Shown here piece by piece: positions 30,609 to 43,157 of a stretch of DNA of 64,000 bases (within the stretch, counting starts at the first letter, position 1; every line of letters starts with the position of its first letter). The notes below the pieces were generated by a model. It saw nothing but the letters and a program-made list of their open reading frames with translations. It was not told where the DNA came from and made no database searches. Position numbers and translations under genes: made by a program. Source of the DNA: Selaginella tamariscina (taxonomy: Eukaryota > Streptophyta > Lycopodiopsida > Selaginellales > Selaginellaceae); NCBI GenBank assembly GCA_003024785.1, contig PUQB01000340.1, positions 159,223 to 223,222 on the forward strand. The letters run 5' to 3'.

Positions 30609-33201
30609 CAGACCTCGGAGCACCCAGGCTCCAGTGAATAAGGAAAAGAATCTATGTAAGCAGCGGCTAAGAGTGGTTTAGCTTTGGAAATGGCAAGTAG
30701 AAGCTCCCTGTGTTTATCATTTTCTGCCGCTTTTAACTTGAGCATTAACCGAAGTAGCCTCCCTATTAATGTCCAATGTTAAACATTAAACTAAAGATAT
30801 GCACATGTAAATACACATCGTCTATATGTGTATGTATATGACTAGTATATATGTGCATGTGAGGGTATACTTCTATATAAAAATACATTTTATGTTTGTG
30901 TAGACGTCTGTCGATATGTGATGCGTGTGGCAGAGGAGGAAAAGGTATTGACATCTCTCTCTCAGTATGTGTATATGCATGTAGATGCATATCAAGTTTG
31001 ATGCATACATACATAAATAACTTCGTAAACATGCACAGAGATTGTTATTGAAGAAATAATTATACGTATACGCACACAAGTAACAGAGAGTTACATACAA
31101 ACACACGTCTGTATTTGTTGGTATGTAAATTTAAACAAAGACGTGTACACAGCCATTCACAAATATGGTATATGTATGTACATTTTATATAAATACGAAA
31201 TACATAAATATAGTACACATACATATAATATATATCTCCGAAAGTATGCATATGCCTATCATACACACACATACACTTCCACACACGTGTATACACGTCT
31301 GTATACCTTGTGCTTCAGAATCGGAAGCATGCGAATCAGCAAATCATCACCATCACTCGCAAGCCCATGTAAAACTCCCGCGTAAAGCACCCGTTTTTGA
31401 AGAATCCATCTATAATAGAATACATCATATATATATATATAATATTATATATATAATATATATATATATATATACATATGCCTATGTAATAGATAGATAT
31501 TATTGATTGATCTGTATACATATCCATATACAAGTATGACATGTGTATGCAGATCACAAGTATATGTAATATAATTACAGATTACATAATGTTATTCATT
31601 GATATCAAGCTAAGCATGCTTTTGAAGCAACCTGCTCAGCAATATAATAATGTGTGTGTGTAAAATAAGTGTATACCTAGGTTTATGTATTCGCAAAGTT
31701 AATCTGTACGTATATATAAGATTTAAGGCATGAATGAATGTCACTATTATATAACACATTATGTCTCCGTATGTTAAAAGAAGAGAAATATGTGTTGTCG
31801 ATATGTCAGATTATGACCAGCAACACAACACTTACACACACCTGTTTAGCGAGAAGCCAACCTCTAAGAACAACAGAGGACATAACACGGAGACCACCAT
31901 TCTCACGACTACGTTGTCCAGAAGAGAGGTGTAATAAATATCACTCAGCTTGTTCTGCACAATCCAAAGTGCAAATTTGCCCAGCCTTGATTGCACCACA
32001 AGCTTTGTACCCCTCTCGTGTTCAGAGAGATGTCCCCCAAGATCCTGTGAAATATCCGAGGGCATATATTAGATATGCACGCTGTATATACAAATATATG
32101 TGTGTGTTTGTAACTGTTATCTCCCTGTATACATATGTATGTAGTTATATTTGTATATATCTAAAATAGAATGCATACAGATATACATACATATGCATCA
32201 TGTGGAGACATTTATAGGATACTGAATTTTATGAATCCGTACATGATAGGAAATAAGCTACGGCAAGCAGGCCAGAGCCGGGGACCGCCGGTTCACAATT
32301 CATTATGAAGGGGGTGGTGCGAAAGGTCCGTAAACGTGACATATGCAGACATTTTTGTGCCTATGTACTTGTAATAGTCACACTGTGAATCTTAAATGAT
32401 CGCGGAGAAACGAAGTGCCAGAATGTGTTCCATGACTTGTACGGAAGATATATCATATATACCTGAATATAGACATTTATACACACAATACATGTATCTA
32501 TCCCCATGTCATCTCTTGACAAATTGGAACATGATGCAGAAATGCATGTGTGCATGTCTACATCTGCATGCTTAATTGTGTGCGTGTTTCAAGTGTTCTT
32601 ATCACATTGCTATACATGTCTGCCTGATATAGATGTTCTAAGAACATTATATATACAAGTTTAAAAGAATAATACATAATAACTTCTATAAACATGGTAA
32701 AACCACGTATGGATACTATGCATGTATGTTTATGTATCTATATCCAATACAAACTGACAAATAAATGGAAAGTCTACCTCTGTTCTGAGGCCTCTTCAGT
32801 GACGAAGTACTTCAGAGGTAAGCAATAGTGTCGCAACAGCAGCTCGAGACTTGGGGCCGGCATTCCACGCATTCATTAGCTCCGTGCATTTGGGGGAGTC
32901 TAACGGAAAAGAATATCCCCACCGCGATCTGACTGTAAAGCTCGTCTAAATCTTGTTAAAGCGTTAGAAAGCGCGTCTTCCGATTTCAAAGACAGTCCCA
33001 TGAGTATCTCTTGCAATTCATTGCTCACCATTCCTACATAGGAAATATTAGTATGTGTCGATGCAGACGTACATTATACACATTTCTCCACATCCTCACT
33101 ATGTTGTGTAAACTGTGTGTATCCTATACTCTATATAGCGTGTGTGTGCGCGTATCTCCCTTCTTTCTCCCTCTCCCCCCCCCCCCCTCTCTCTCTCTCT
33201 C

Positions 33202-33232
<31 letters not shown>

Positions 33233-33580
33233 CATCCATAGTAAACAAGCTACATGTGATATATGTATATACAACAGAGAAATCCATAGTAGAACATCTG
33301 GTTGTGCAAAGATATGCCCCTATAACTACGCATAATTGTCCAAATGAAATTTCATATAATACATATACACACAAACATATGTATCTATCTATCTATGTGT
33401 ATATGTGTATATGTGTGAGAGAGATTATTATGTATAGAATACAGAAAAATATACACGAATATATTATATATATCTACACGTCTGAGTTGCATACATACCT
33501 GTGACGATTCCGGCCATGATCGAGGAATTTGCCGTCAAATCATGAGCTTCCTGCTCTTCTTCCGTCTCTTCGCCCCGTCC
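30609..33580 (-). pseudogene. Spliced gene relic resembling the N-terminus of URB1/Npa1
   Basis: Minus-strand exon-like blocks lie at about 33,490-33,580, 32,778-33,029, 31,840-32,055, 31,310-31,400 and 30,609-30,770, separated by AT-rich microsatellite introns. The first two join in frame across GT-AG (AGIVT then GMVSNELQEI). The second contains LSNALTRFRRALQSDRGG, then after a frame change SPKCTELMNAWNAGPKS. The fourth has VLYAGVLHGLASDGDDLL and the last AYIDSFPYSLEPG. These fit my memory of plant URB1/Npa1-like 60S biogenesis proteins, but only the N-terminal quarter is here. No in-frame ATG precedes the first block. The family call is tentative. Confidence 0.4.
33175..33233 (+). repeat. 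C run, (CT)n and (GT)n microsatellite
   Basis: A run of C (33,175-33,187), then (CT)n, then (GT)n (33,205-33,231), within an intron of the URB1-like relic. All frames across it are repeat products. Confidence 0.9.
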
Positions 33581-33599
33581 ATGAGCATTTCTTCCTAAG

Positions 33600-34129
33600 A
33601 ACCCTAGGGCTTAACAAAAACCCTAAACTCTAGTAGTTTACATTAAGTAATAATTAGTAACTTCAATAAATTCTTTAAAAATTTTCTTTAAACAGAATTC
33701 TAAGAGAGCAAATTAAAATTAAAATCTAAAATAGTTAACACTATATTAATAATTTTAGTTATAATTTAACCTTTTACTAAATCAACAGTAATATCATAAG
33801 ATGTATGAAATCTGTAATATAAAAACTTTGATAATAATTGCCATATATACATATGTGAGAACTCGGATTATAGAAATGTGTATATCATTAGCCTAAAAAC
33901 CCTAATTATATATAAGAGAATAATTGAATCTAATCCGATGGTTATCAAAACCCACTACGCTAATAATAATATGTGCATATGCAGTCATACACATGGATCT
34001 TATATCATCCCTCCTCTCGAAAAAGATGTAAGTTGGTTAGGGTTCTTTTGTAGACGGATCTAGAAGAACATAAGGAAGAGGCACTGGTGGATTCTTAGGC
34101 GGCACAATTGTTCCCGTTGTACAAAACGC
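33600..34129. other. AT-rich spacer, no gene seen
   Basis: About 500 AT-rich bases between the URB1-like relic and Ty3 element 3, with ACCCTAAAC fragments near 33,620. If element 3 has a 3' LTR it would be here, but I could not find matching ends. Confidence 0.4.
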
Positions 34130-34137
34130 TTCAACCG

Positions 34138-35100
34138 TTACACATGTACAATTTCCAGAGGATCGGGTTGAATGTCGTGCCAAACCTCATAAACCTGCGG
34201 CCCTACTCGCCGTAGCATTCCATATGGTCCTTTCCATTGAGGAAGGAGACTCTTAGCTAAACCATGTACCATAAACTTGGGAAAACGAACCAACACCAGT
34301 TCCTCAACCTTGTACTTTACAAGAGGACGATAGTGCAAGTTGTAACGTTGTTGTTGTCCTACTTATACGTGGCTTAAGTGTTCTGCTGACTCTACACAAA
34401 CCAATGGAAGAATACTCGTCAAATACCGATGCCATGACCTAGCATCAGCAGCTCATGGTAACCGAGAAGACAAACCCAACTCCGTTGGCAACACCGGTCA
34501 TGGCCATACAAGAGCTTATATGGGAAGTACCAATGGAACTTTGTACTCTAGTGACATAAGCATATCGAAGAAATGGCAATAACCATCCCAATCTGAATAT
34601 TGAAAGTTCACATACTTTGCGATCATCCCCTTGAAGGTTTGATGAGCCGTTCCACTAAACCATCTGTCTGAGGATGATAAGCACTTGTGAAAGTGTGGCG
34701 TATCCCTAGTCGAGATTAAAACATGAAATGCCTCAGCCATAAATGCAGGACCATTATCCGAGAGAATTCGCTCCGGACAAGAATGCTGAAACACGACCCG
34801 ATTAAGGAGAAACTGACCAACAGCAGAAGCAGTCGCACTAGCAAGAGCACCAACTTCTACCCAAAGTTAGGTAATCAGAAGCAATAATAACGTACTCGTT
34901 ACCAGCAGTTGACCGCGAAAAGGTCCCATCAAATCAAATGCCACCAACTCAAACGACGAGAAACTGCAATTGACTCCAACCGTCCTTCCGAAGCACATGG
35001 GGAGTATTGCGAGCTTGGCACCACACAAGCTACGCACATACCGAATCACATCTCCTCGCAACTCCGGCCAATAGAAAGATCTGCACAGCTTCTCCATCAC
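34138..35100 (-). pseudogene. Integrase of Ty3 element 3 (broken)
   Basis: From upstream to downstream there are three parts. The zinc-binding/core start is at 35,100-34,867 (SFYWPELRGDVIRYVRSL, then ELVAFDLMGPF with the first catalytic Asp). The core part is at 34,794-34,516 (PERILSDNGPAFMAEAF with the second catalytic Asp). The C-terminal domain is at 34,338-34,138 (VLVRFPKFMVHGLAKSLL, then PQWKGPY). Stops between the pieces make it inactive. No chromodomain is recognised after EIVHV. Confidence 0.8.
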
Positions 35101-35729
35101 CGACGATGTCCCATGTGCCCACCAAGAATAGGAGAGTCATGGTAAGCATGGAGGAAGTGTGAATGAAGATTGAAGGCACCACCAACCGCAAATCATCTGG
35201 ATCAGTCCCCACAAAATAAAGAAGGTCATCCTGAAGGCGATACTTGAATGTAAATGCCTGAAAGGCAAGTCATCAGCAAGTGATGCAGGATTCTCAAACC
35301 CATCACGAAGCCTTCAATCCACGGCTCAACCTTTTGAGCTTCCCGAACCTCATCCAAAGACGGCAAATCTAACTTGCATTCTGCACACTGAACGTCAAGC
35401 ACAGCAACTGCTGATGGTACGAATCTTTGTCCAAAAAGTCACTGAAGCTGGAACAATTGGTTCTCTGGGGCAACAAAGAAGAGAGAGAAGGTGGAAGAGG
35501 AGCCCAAGAAAGAGCATCAACATCAGCCATGGAACTTCTGGACATGAACAACTTCAAAATCGTAAATTTGAAGTTTCAAGGCCCACCAAGTAATACAACC
35601 AATCAAATTCTTCCGCTTCAAAACAAGTGACTACTACATGATCGCCTTCCAACAACATCCGCGAACCATGCAAGTAGCATCTCAAAACCCCAAACTGCTA
35701 CTAGACACTCCTTTTTGTCATGGAATAAT
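35101..35729 (-). pseudogene. RNase H to integrase connection of element 3, decayed
   Basis: This stretch lies between RT/RNase H and integrase. Weak fragments remain, such as MADVDALSWAP near 35,510 (relatives have NVVADALSR). No continuous frame remains. Confidence 0.5.
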
Positions 35730-36701
35730 TCACCTCTGCTGGCTGCAATGTACGGCTGATGTACGTAATGGATGTCGTTGACCAGGAACACTCGTACTCT
35801 CCTGCATCAATACGCCCCCAAGACCGATGTCAGAAGCATCTACCTGTAAGATAAAGGACGAGTGTAATCCGGGTACGCCAAAACTGGAGGAGTCGTCAAC
35901 AACTCTTTGAGATATGCAATGCCTTGCCAAGAAAGCGTTGCACATCATTTACACACTTCGGCGTAGGGAACTTCAAAACTGCAACTAGTTTGTCAGGATC
36001 GACTTGCAAACCTTCACGTGAAATGCGATAACCCAGATAAGTGGTGTCCTTTGATCCAAACACACACTTAGATGGCTTCAACTTCAACTTCAAACCAACT
36101 TCCCGCAGCCGATCCAAAACCTTACGTACATCACCGACATGCTCTTCTCACATTCCATCCAATGGATCAAAACATCATCGATGAAATCGGCAGTCACCTC
36201 CATGTCGCAAGAACCTCGTCCATCATACGTTGGAAAGTTGCTGGAGCATTGCTCAAACCGAAAGGCATCACCAAGAACTCGTACAGCCAAATGGTGTCCG
36301 AAAAGCAGTCTTGGGAATGTCCATGTCAGCCATCGGAACTTGCCAATATCCAGAGCGAGATCTAACTTGGTGAACCAACGGCTCCGCCCCAATCGATCCA
36401 AAAGGTCTGCAGTATGAGGAAGTGGGTACACATCTGAAATAGTTACCTCATTTAATGGGCGATAGTCAATGCAGAATCGAATGCTCCCATCAGGCTTCGT
36501 CACAAGGTGAGGTTCGCACGCCCAAGGACTTCGAGATTTTTGGATAACACCTTCTCCAACATCTCTTAATTTCGCTCGTAAGATCTTGAGCTCCTTTGTG
36601 ACTGATGCCGCAGGTACCTTGATTGGCCTAGCATCCCAGTTGGAATAGGTGGTGTCGCAATCTTGGCCCAGATGACAAGTCGAAGTTGAAAAGATCAGCA
36701 T
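35730..36701 (-). pseudogene. Reverse transcriptase and start of RNase H of Ty3 element 3
   Basis: Motifs in order: AKLRDVGEGVIQKSRSPWA, then KPDGSIRFCIDYRPLNEVT, RSRWFTKLDLALDIGKFR, the catalytic FIDDVLIH (F in place of the usual Y or V), then in another frame CVFGSKDTTYLGYRIS, and an RNase H start with LQVDASDIGLGGVL. One or more indels break the palm, for example around the usual PFGL segment. The order and spacing are normal for Ty3/gypsy. Confidence 0.85.
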
Positions 36702-36875
36702 ACTCCTTCTTGAGTTGAATTAACACTGCAGCACACGATCATATAAGAATTCAGAAAGGAAAGAGAACATGAAGGGAATGGTTGGAAATAAAGGTGAACA
36801 AAAGTGATGCAAGCAAAGGTGAAACAGATGGACGAAGTGGAATAAAATAAGAGGAATGGAAGAAAGATGAGGAAG

Positions 36876-37289
36876 TCAAACAGGGGGGAACTTTTCAAAG
36901 TCACACTTGGCATGATTGCGAGTCAACCAATCCATACCAAGAATAAGGTGAAAAGCTTGACTCGGCACCACCCGTAAAGATTGAAGCTCAAGCTCACGAT
37001 TGTCCACACGAACAACAATGTCAACTTCATCCCGCGAATAAGCATGAGTATGTCCGTTGCATACAGAATGAAGACTGGTTCTACCGCACGACGCAAATGA
37101 AGGCTGCAACGTGTAGCAACAATGAGAAATAAACAAACTCGAACCTGTATCCACCAACACTGAAAGAAAAACAGGACATGGCGTGTGATTAAATCGAGCT
37201 TGAAAAGTGAAGACCGGATGAACTGGTGCCGAGTGAACCCCTTGATGATACTCCCGAAAGAAAGACGGAGGGATCACTAATTTATTCAC
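36876..37289 (-). pseudogene. Aspartic protease of Ty3 element 3
   Basis: A 137-codon stretch with the active-site motif VLVDTGSSLFIS near residue 46 and LILGMDWL near residue 115, the usual pair of plant Ty3 protease signatures. It ends with NHAKCDFEKF. It is separated from RT by a non-coding-looking stretch at 36,702-36,875. Confidence 0.8.
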
Positions 37290-37337
37290 AGGACCCCCCT
37301 TACTCGTGATTCGTCGTTTCTCGGAAGATCCACCGCA

Positions 37338-38194
37338 TCACAACCTTCTACTATAGCGCACCAATTTGGACGTTGTTGACGCCAAGGCCTCACCTGGAAA
37401 TGGGGGACGCAATCGAAACCGTTGACAGCGCCGATACGTGTGTCCAACCTCATCACACGCCCAAAAATGAACTACACATCCACGTCCTTGTCCACGGGCC
37501 AACCTTGTGTTATACACGAGCAGCAACAGCATCAACCTCCATCGGAGCAGGTCCATCCCCAACATGAAGTGGAACGAGAGAACGTGAAGGTGCAAGTGGG
37601 AGAGGTGACGACTCATATCGTTGTGCCAACCTCAAAGCATCGTCAAGAGTCATGGAGCTAGTGCATGCACAAGCCCCACAAGGTCTTGACGAAGTGCTGG
37701 CCACAACAACATACCTAACTTGATGCATTCTGACATGTTAGGTTTGCACGCAACAGAAGGCTCGAAAGCGAACACCAAACTGCATCACCGATCAGATGGC
37801 TCTGACGAATACGATGCACTGCTGAAAAGCATCGTCACAGTCATCTGCATGCCCGAATGCACATTTGAAGATCTCTAAAAGAATACTCCAATCTTCACGA
37901 GTTGCAACGTTTAAACCATTGTACCACTGCAATGCCGTCCCTTGAAGACAAGTAAGAAACACGCAAACACCACCGTCCCATGAATTATGTGTGGCAACCA
38001 CGGTGAAATGGTTAAACCAATAGTACACATTGCAAAAAAAATCCGGCCGGACGCGAGGGTTTGCAATAGAAGCAAGAGGTAAGCTATGAATACTGTCATA
38101 ACTGAGAATGATTATTTAATTACATTCGCATGGCATCCAACAACTGCATGAGTAACTGCTCCATAGACAAAGGATTTGCTTGTTGTGGATCCAT
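37338..38194 (-). pseudogene. Gag of Ty3 element 3
   Basis: The likely start is the ATG at 38,194 (MDPQQANPLSMEQLL). A capsid-like stretch follows near 38,028-37,792 (QGTALQWYNGL), and the zinc knuckle CWACDEVGHTYRRC lies near 37,480. The pieces are in different frames. The knuckle is C-x2-C-x4-H-x4-C, intact. Confidence 0.75.
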
Positions 38195-38489
38195 GGACGA
38201 AGAAAGGACAAAATCTATAAGAAAGGAATAGATCTAGACAATGAAAAAACTAGATATAAGAAGATAAAGAAATATTTATTAAATTTTTATGGTAATAAAA
38301 ACCCAACTTATCCAAATATTAATAAACAGCACCCTAATTAAATTAGGGCTCATCAGGTTTTGAAATTTCCTGCGGTTAATTTATGTTTATAAATGTGTGT
38401 GGATATATGTGCAGAGAAGTGGAATTACATACAGATACATGTCACGGGGTGGAGAAAACATTTGACCAATATAAACAAAAAATAAGATA

Positions 38490-39166
38490 TTATCAGAGAT
38501 ACTTAATTTACTTGATGGAAAAACTAGAGTTTGCGCAAAGGCAATAATTATGCATGTGAAAACTCTTGGTATGGACCATGTTTTAATACAAAGATTGCGA
38601 GACGAGCTTAACTTTCACCTCCAGGTGTGTGTGTGTGTGTGTGTCTGTATCTATATCTATATAAATATATATATAATATATATAATGTGAGTTTTATAAC
38701 AGGCTTTTGCATTACTTGAAGATTTTCAATGCTTTTTAGATCGATTAAAGAATGTCTCTCTCTCTCTCTCTCACACACACGCATCCCCAGAGTTATAGTA
38801 TAATAATACATGTATTTTATATATATATATATAAAATACATACTTTCAAATATATGTATGTATGCATCTAAAATAAACATGTATATGCACACACATAGAT
38901 ATATAATTCATATGCATTGATACATATAGTTAATAAAAGTATATATGAGATGTGTCTATTTTTTCTCTTTTTCTTTTTTTGGTGTATGCAGAATATATAG
39001 TACATAAACACACACACACACACACACAAGTGTCACTGTGTGTTAATATATGCATATATAAATGTCTCAAGTGTTTTGTTGAAGTTACATATAGATTTAT
39101 TTCTTTAAATATATATATTACATACATCGTATTACATACCTCTGCTGTCTACACACACACACGCTA

Positions 39167-39205
<39 letters not shown>

Positions 39206-39800
39206 ATATTGCAGTTTATTGATCTTCTAAATGAGCAATTTAAGTGTGAATTTGGGACCCAAACTTCGACTCACATTCAGCACATCGATGGACCGATGAA
39301 ACTTTACTCAAAAGGTATTTTTTTCTTTTAATAATTTAATTATATTATTAATGATAATGTATTTACACGTTATATTTATAATATAAATAAAAGAGCAATA
39401 TGATTATATATGTATATGCTGATGTTTTATGCATACACAATTATATACATATATTTTTATCTTTATTTCTGAATTATTAATTGTTGAGCGTGGGAAATAC
39501 ACACGAAATTGACGGATAGCACTCAAACAAATACTCGTACTTCCGAAGATCGAGCACCACACAGGTATGGTGTGTATGCATGTGTGTGTGGGTTGTATAT
39601 TTGTGTCTGCACGTGTGTGTGTGTGTTGTGTGTATGTGCATGTTGGTGTGTGTATGTTGTGTACGGACATACACATGTATGATATAGATTTGTATATAGA
39701 CAGTTCACACACACGTACGCACCGTACACACGCTTATGTGTATATGCATGGACTTAGAGGGTCTCCTACTATTCAGTTTAAGGAGCTTAGAACTAAGTAC
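38490..39800 (+). CDS. Unidentified spliced gene fragment
   Basis: Exon-like blocks with consensus borders: about 38,490-38,624 ending CTCCAG|GT (MDHVLIQRLRDELNFHLQ); about 38,703-38,752 (AFALLEDFQCFLDRLK); 39,215-39,314 bounded by TTGCAG and AAAG|GTATTT (FIDLLNEQFKCEFGTQTSTH); a block near 39,486-39,563 (ALKQILVLPKIEHHT, one stop upstream); and about 39,760-39,815 before GGTAAGTT. Introns hold (GT)n, (CT)n and (TA)n tracts. I do not recognise the protein. It may be the middle of a gene whose 5' part was lost next to Ty3 element 3. It lies upstream of, and in the same orientation as, the ZCCHC8-like gene. Confidence 0.35.
39173..39203 (+). repeat. (TA)n microsatellite
   Basis: An uninterrupted TATATA run about 12 bases before the acceptor of the exon at 39,215. 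Confidence 0.9.
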
Positions 39801-39829
39801 GATGTTTAATGGTAAGTTATGTGATTAAT

Positions 39830-42800
39830 TAAGTTTTAATTAAAATTTATGTGTATTAAATGATATATATGTATGTTTAACATGTATTGCTTCAGGATGT
39901 GTGTATGTGCATTGCCTGAGACCAACAAAATCAAATTAATATGTATTTGTCAATTATTTTAGAATAAAATGAGAAAAAAGGATTTAAATAATTTAATTAT
40001 TAATACAAACTAACAAGTTGTTATCGTGAACATTAATTCATGTGGGATAAATAATAAGAATTATATTATTCATTTTCTATATAATAATACAGTATGTATA
40101 TATTGCATACACACAGGAAGAAAACTTTATATACTTGGATACATACAAAGAAATCAAATTTAATTAAGAATAAATGTCATAAATTTATTAAAATATGTTG
40201 ATAAACTATCAAAATTAATTAAAACTTTTTTTTTTTTTGTTTAGAAATGTTCTTAATTACATAGTATATTAAGTTATTATTAAAATGTGTGCATAATTTA
40301 TCATAAATAATTAAAATTATATAAAAGCTAACTTAAAAAGTAATATTCATGGAGGAAAGTAGTAATAAGCATCTATTTTAACAAATACATTGTTATATAT
40401 AAAGCTTAAACATAATATTATTTTATATATACTATAAAACAAGTGTCCCAAAAATCTAACTTAATTCTTTATCAATTCTCCCTATTAAAGTTGCAATTAA
40501 TATTGTCAATTTAACATTGTAATTAATATATTCTTTAAAAAAATTATTATAACATATATTACTTTTAACTTTGTGACATAATTTTAGTCTATGATTAATT
40601 AAATTACATAAATAATTATTTTTTCAATTGTATTTTTATATTTCTTTTTTAATTATTTATAATATGTTTTTTATACACACACACATCATATAGCAAAATT
40701 TACACAAATATTGTATTTATTTTGATTAAAAAATTAATTTCTATACAATTTATACAATATTAAAAATATTATTGTAAATTCTTAATATCTTTTGTACAAA
40801 TTAAAATATACACCAACAAATTTTTTATTAATGTTATTTAAAAACATATTATTTACAATAATTACTTAGAATAACAATCAAATATATTAAAGAAAAACAC
40901 ATCTATAAGAAAACATCTACATATATAATTATTATATATGATATGAGAGTTATATATATGGTTAACTTCATATTACTTATTAAAAAATATTAAAATGATA
41001 ATAAATTATAATGAATAATAAGTTTATCCTTTTCATATATTCAAAACTTACTTTTATTTTAGTTAATGTTTAATAAAATCTCAAAAAGACAATATTAAAT
41101 TAATTCTATAATATAGTATATCTTATCAACATTTTAATTGTATTTTTTTATTATGTATTATTATATTTAAATCATTTTTCAATATAAAAACTTTAATTGT
41201 ATTATATAATCAGTTATTTGGGATTTAAATACATAATATAATATATGATATATTGTTGTTTAAAGTTAAACGTTTAAAATTTACTTATCATCAACATATA
41301 ACACATTAAATTCTTCATTTGGCACTTGAATAATAAATGTTATTAATGTTTTACATAAGATGTGTATAGTGATAAATTTTAAGGAATTGATTGAACTTAA
41401 AAATAACTTATTAGTTAAAGTTAAATATTAAAAGTTAAGTGGTAAATTTAATTTTTTGTGAATTATAAATTTGTAATATTTGTAAACCTTAATTAACATA
41501 TTTGCATGAAATTAATAATAAAAATACATTTTACTTTAAAAAGAGTTTCAATGTTAAGATTGTTAAGAATGAAATTAATTGATTCATTAAACTTTAGTAA
41601 AAGAAATATTAAAAAATTATGTTGTGCATAGCATGTGATTTTTTTACAGAATATGATATTCTTATTACAATAATGTTATATATTTTAAATTTTATTCTTT
41701 TTTCTCAATAGTAAAGCTCACATAATATATATATGCCTTATATCATTATATATCATGTTTATGCGTAATATTGTGAAGTTGCTTACTCTCTCAAACACAC
41801 ACATATCTAGTACTTAATATACGTATATACGATGTTTATTAAATATGCTTTATACATATGTAATGTGTGTTTATATGACATGTATAAACACACACGCATA
41901 TATATATATATATTGTAAGAAACTGCTGAAAAAATATTCTTTTAGGATATTCGTTGTTCGGTTTCAAAAATGTCATAAAGGCTTATTAAATATTATTTCG
42001 TATTAACATAACAATTATTATTAAGAATAGAAGAAGTGTATTTTAATATTTAAAATTTAAAGAAATAATTTCAAACAATATCTTATTAAAAATAGAAGCT
42101 TAAGCTAGCGTAAAAAACACATGCAACAAGAGAGAATACACACAATGTATGCAACTTACACACATAAAACACATACATATATATGATATGAAAATCGGTT
42201 TGAGCTGTACAATTGATATTACATATCACAATCACATATTAGTATTATATTAATAGTACTATTTAATGGTATGGTATATTTCACATAAATTCATTTGATA
42301 TTGTCTAAAGTAGTTTAAATTATTTTATTAAAAATTCACGTCAGTTTAACACTGAAGTGGGCCAATTTTAATACGATTCTCTATAGTTTCATATTAATAT
42401 AACGATTGATAAATAATAAAAACAAGATTATGCTGTTGGAACATTTATATAAATCTAATATTTAAATATAAATTTATATTTAAAATTAAACAATACTGTA
42501 ATTTCAATATTGTTTTAATTTATTGTTTAACACATTACATACACATATACGTATATATTTGTGCATGTATATATGATATTATTTAATGTGTTTTAAGATA
42601 ACCGATATACAACTACAGATTAATACTAACAAAAGATTGAATGTATATATAACGACCACGATGATAATATTTTATATATCGTATTATAGTATATTATATA
42701 CATTATGAATGTCCATAGCATACAAGTACTATTGGAAAAAGAATATAATAGAAACCTTAAACACGATAATTATATAAACATATTTTACCATTAAAATATG

Positions 42801-42850
42801 TGTTACAGATATATACGTACTTAATAAAGGAATAATTAGGATAACTCTGT
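39830..42850. other. AT-rich intergenic region, no gene seen
   Basis: Three kilobases of very AT-rich DNA with short (CA)n and (TA)n tracts. No frame, RNA gene or repeat boundary can be supported. It probably includes the promoter of the gene starting at 42,897. Confidence 0.6.
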
Positions 42851-42896
42851 TTTTAGGGCACATCTGTTTTAGGTCAACTTAGGGTTCTTTCTGGTT

Positions 42897-43098
42897 ATGG
42901 AAGAAGGAGAGGTAGGCGCAGGTGACCCTGCAATTGTCGGGGATGGCGGGATTGGCGAGAGGTTTAGTGAAGAGATTAAGGCAGAAGATGATGTAATTAA
43001 GTTAAGTAGTGAAGAAAATGGTGCACAAATTGATGAAGACATGGATTGCTCAGATGATCCAGAGGTCTTACAGGACCAATTAACGGTGAGTTACAATG

Positions 43099-43157
<59 letters not shown>

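Larger units (their letters stand above)
34130..38194 (-). mobile_element. Ty3/gypsy element 3, internal region
   Basis: Gag to integrase C-terminus on the minus strand, about 4.06 kb, with several frame breaks. The sequence is clearly different from element 1: its gag knuckle, protease and RT motifs belong to another lineage. LTRs are not identified on either side. It sits between the URB1-like relic and the unidentified exons at 38,490-39,800 and is probably an insertion into that gene region. Confidence 0.85.

Noticed and set aside
32270-32340. GC-richer patch as an extra URB1-like exon
   Set aside because: No frame across it joins the neighbouring exons and no splice borders fit; it was left out of the exon list.
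36072-36417. Plus-strand frames over element 3
   Set aside because: Antisense shadows of the reverse transcriptase on the minus strand.
39404-39809. His/Thr-rich and Val/Cys-rich frames
   Set aside because: Generated by (GT)n/(CA)n tracts in an intron of the unidentified gene fragment.
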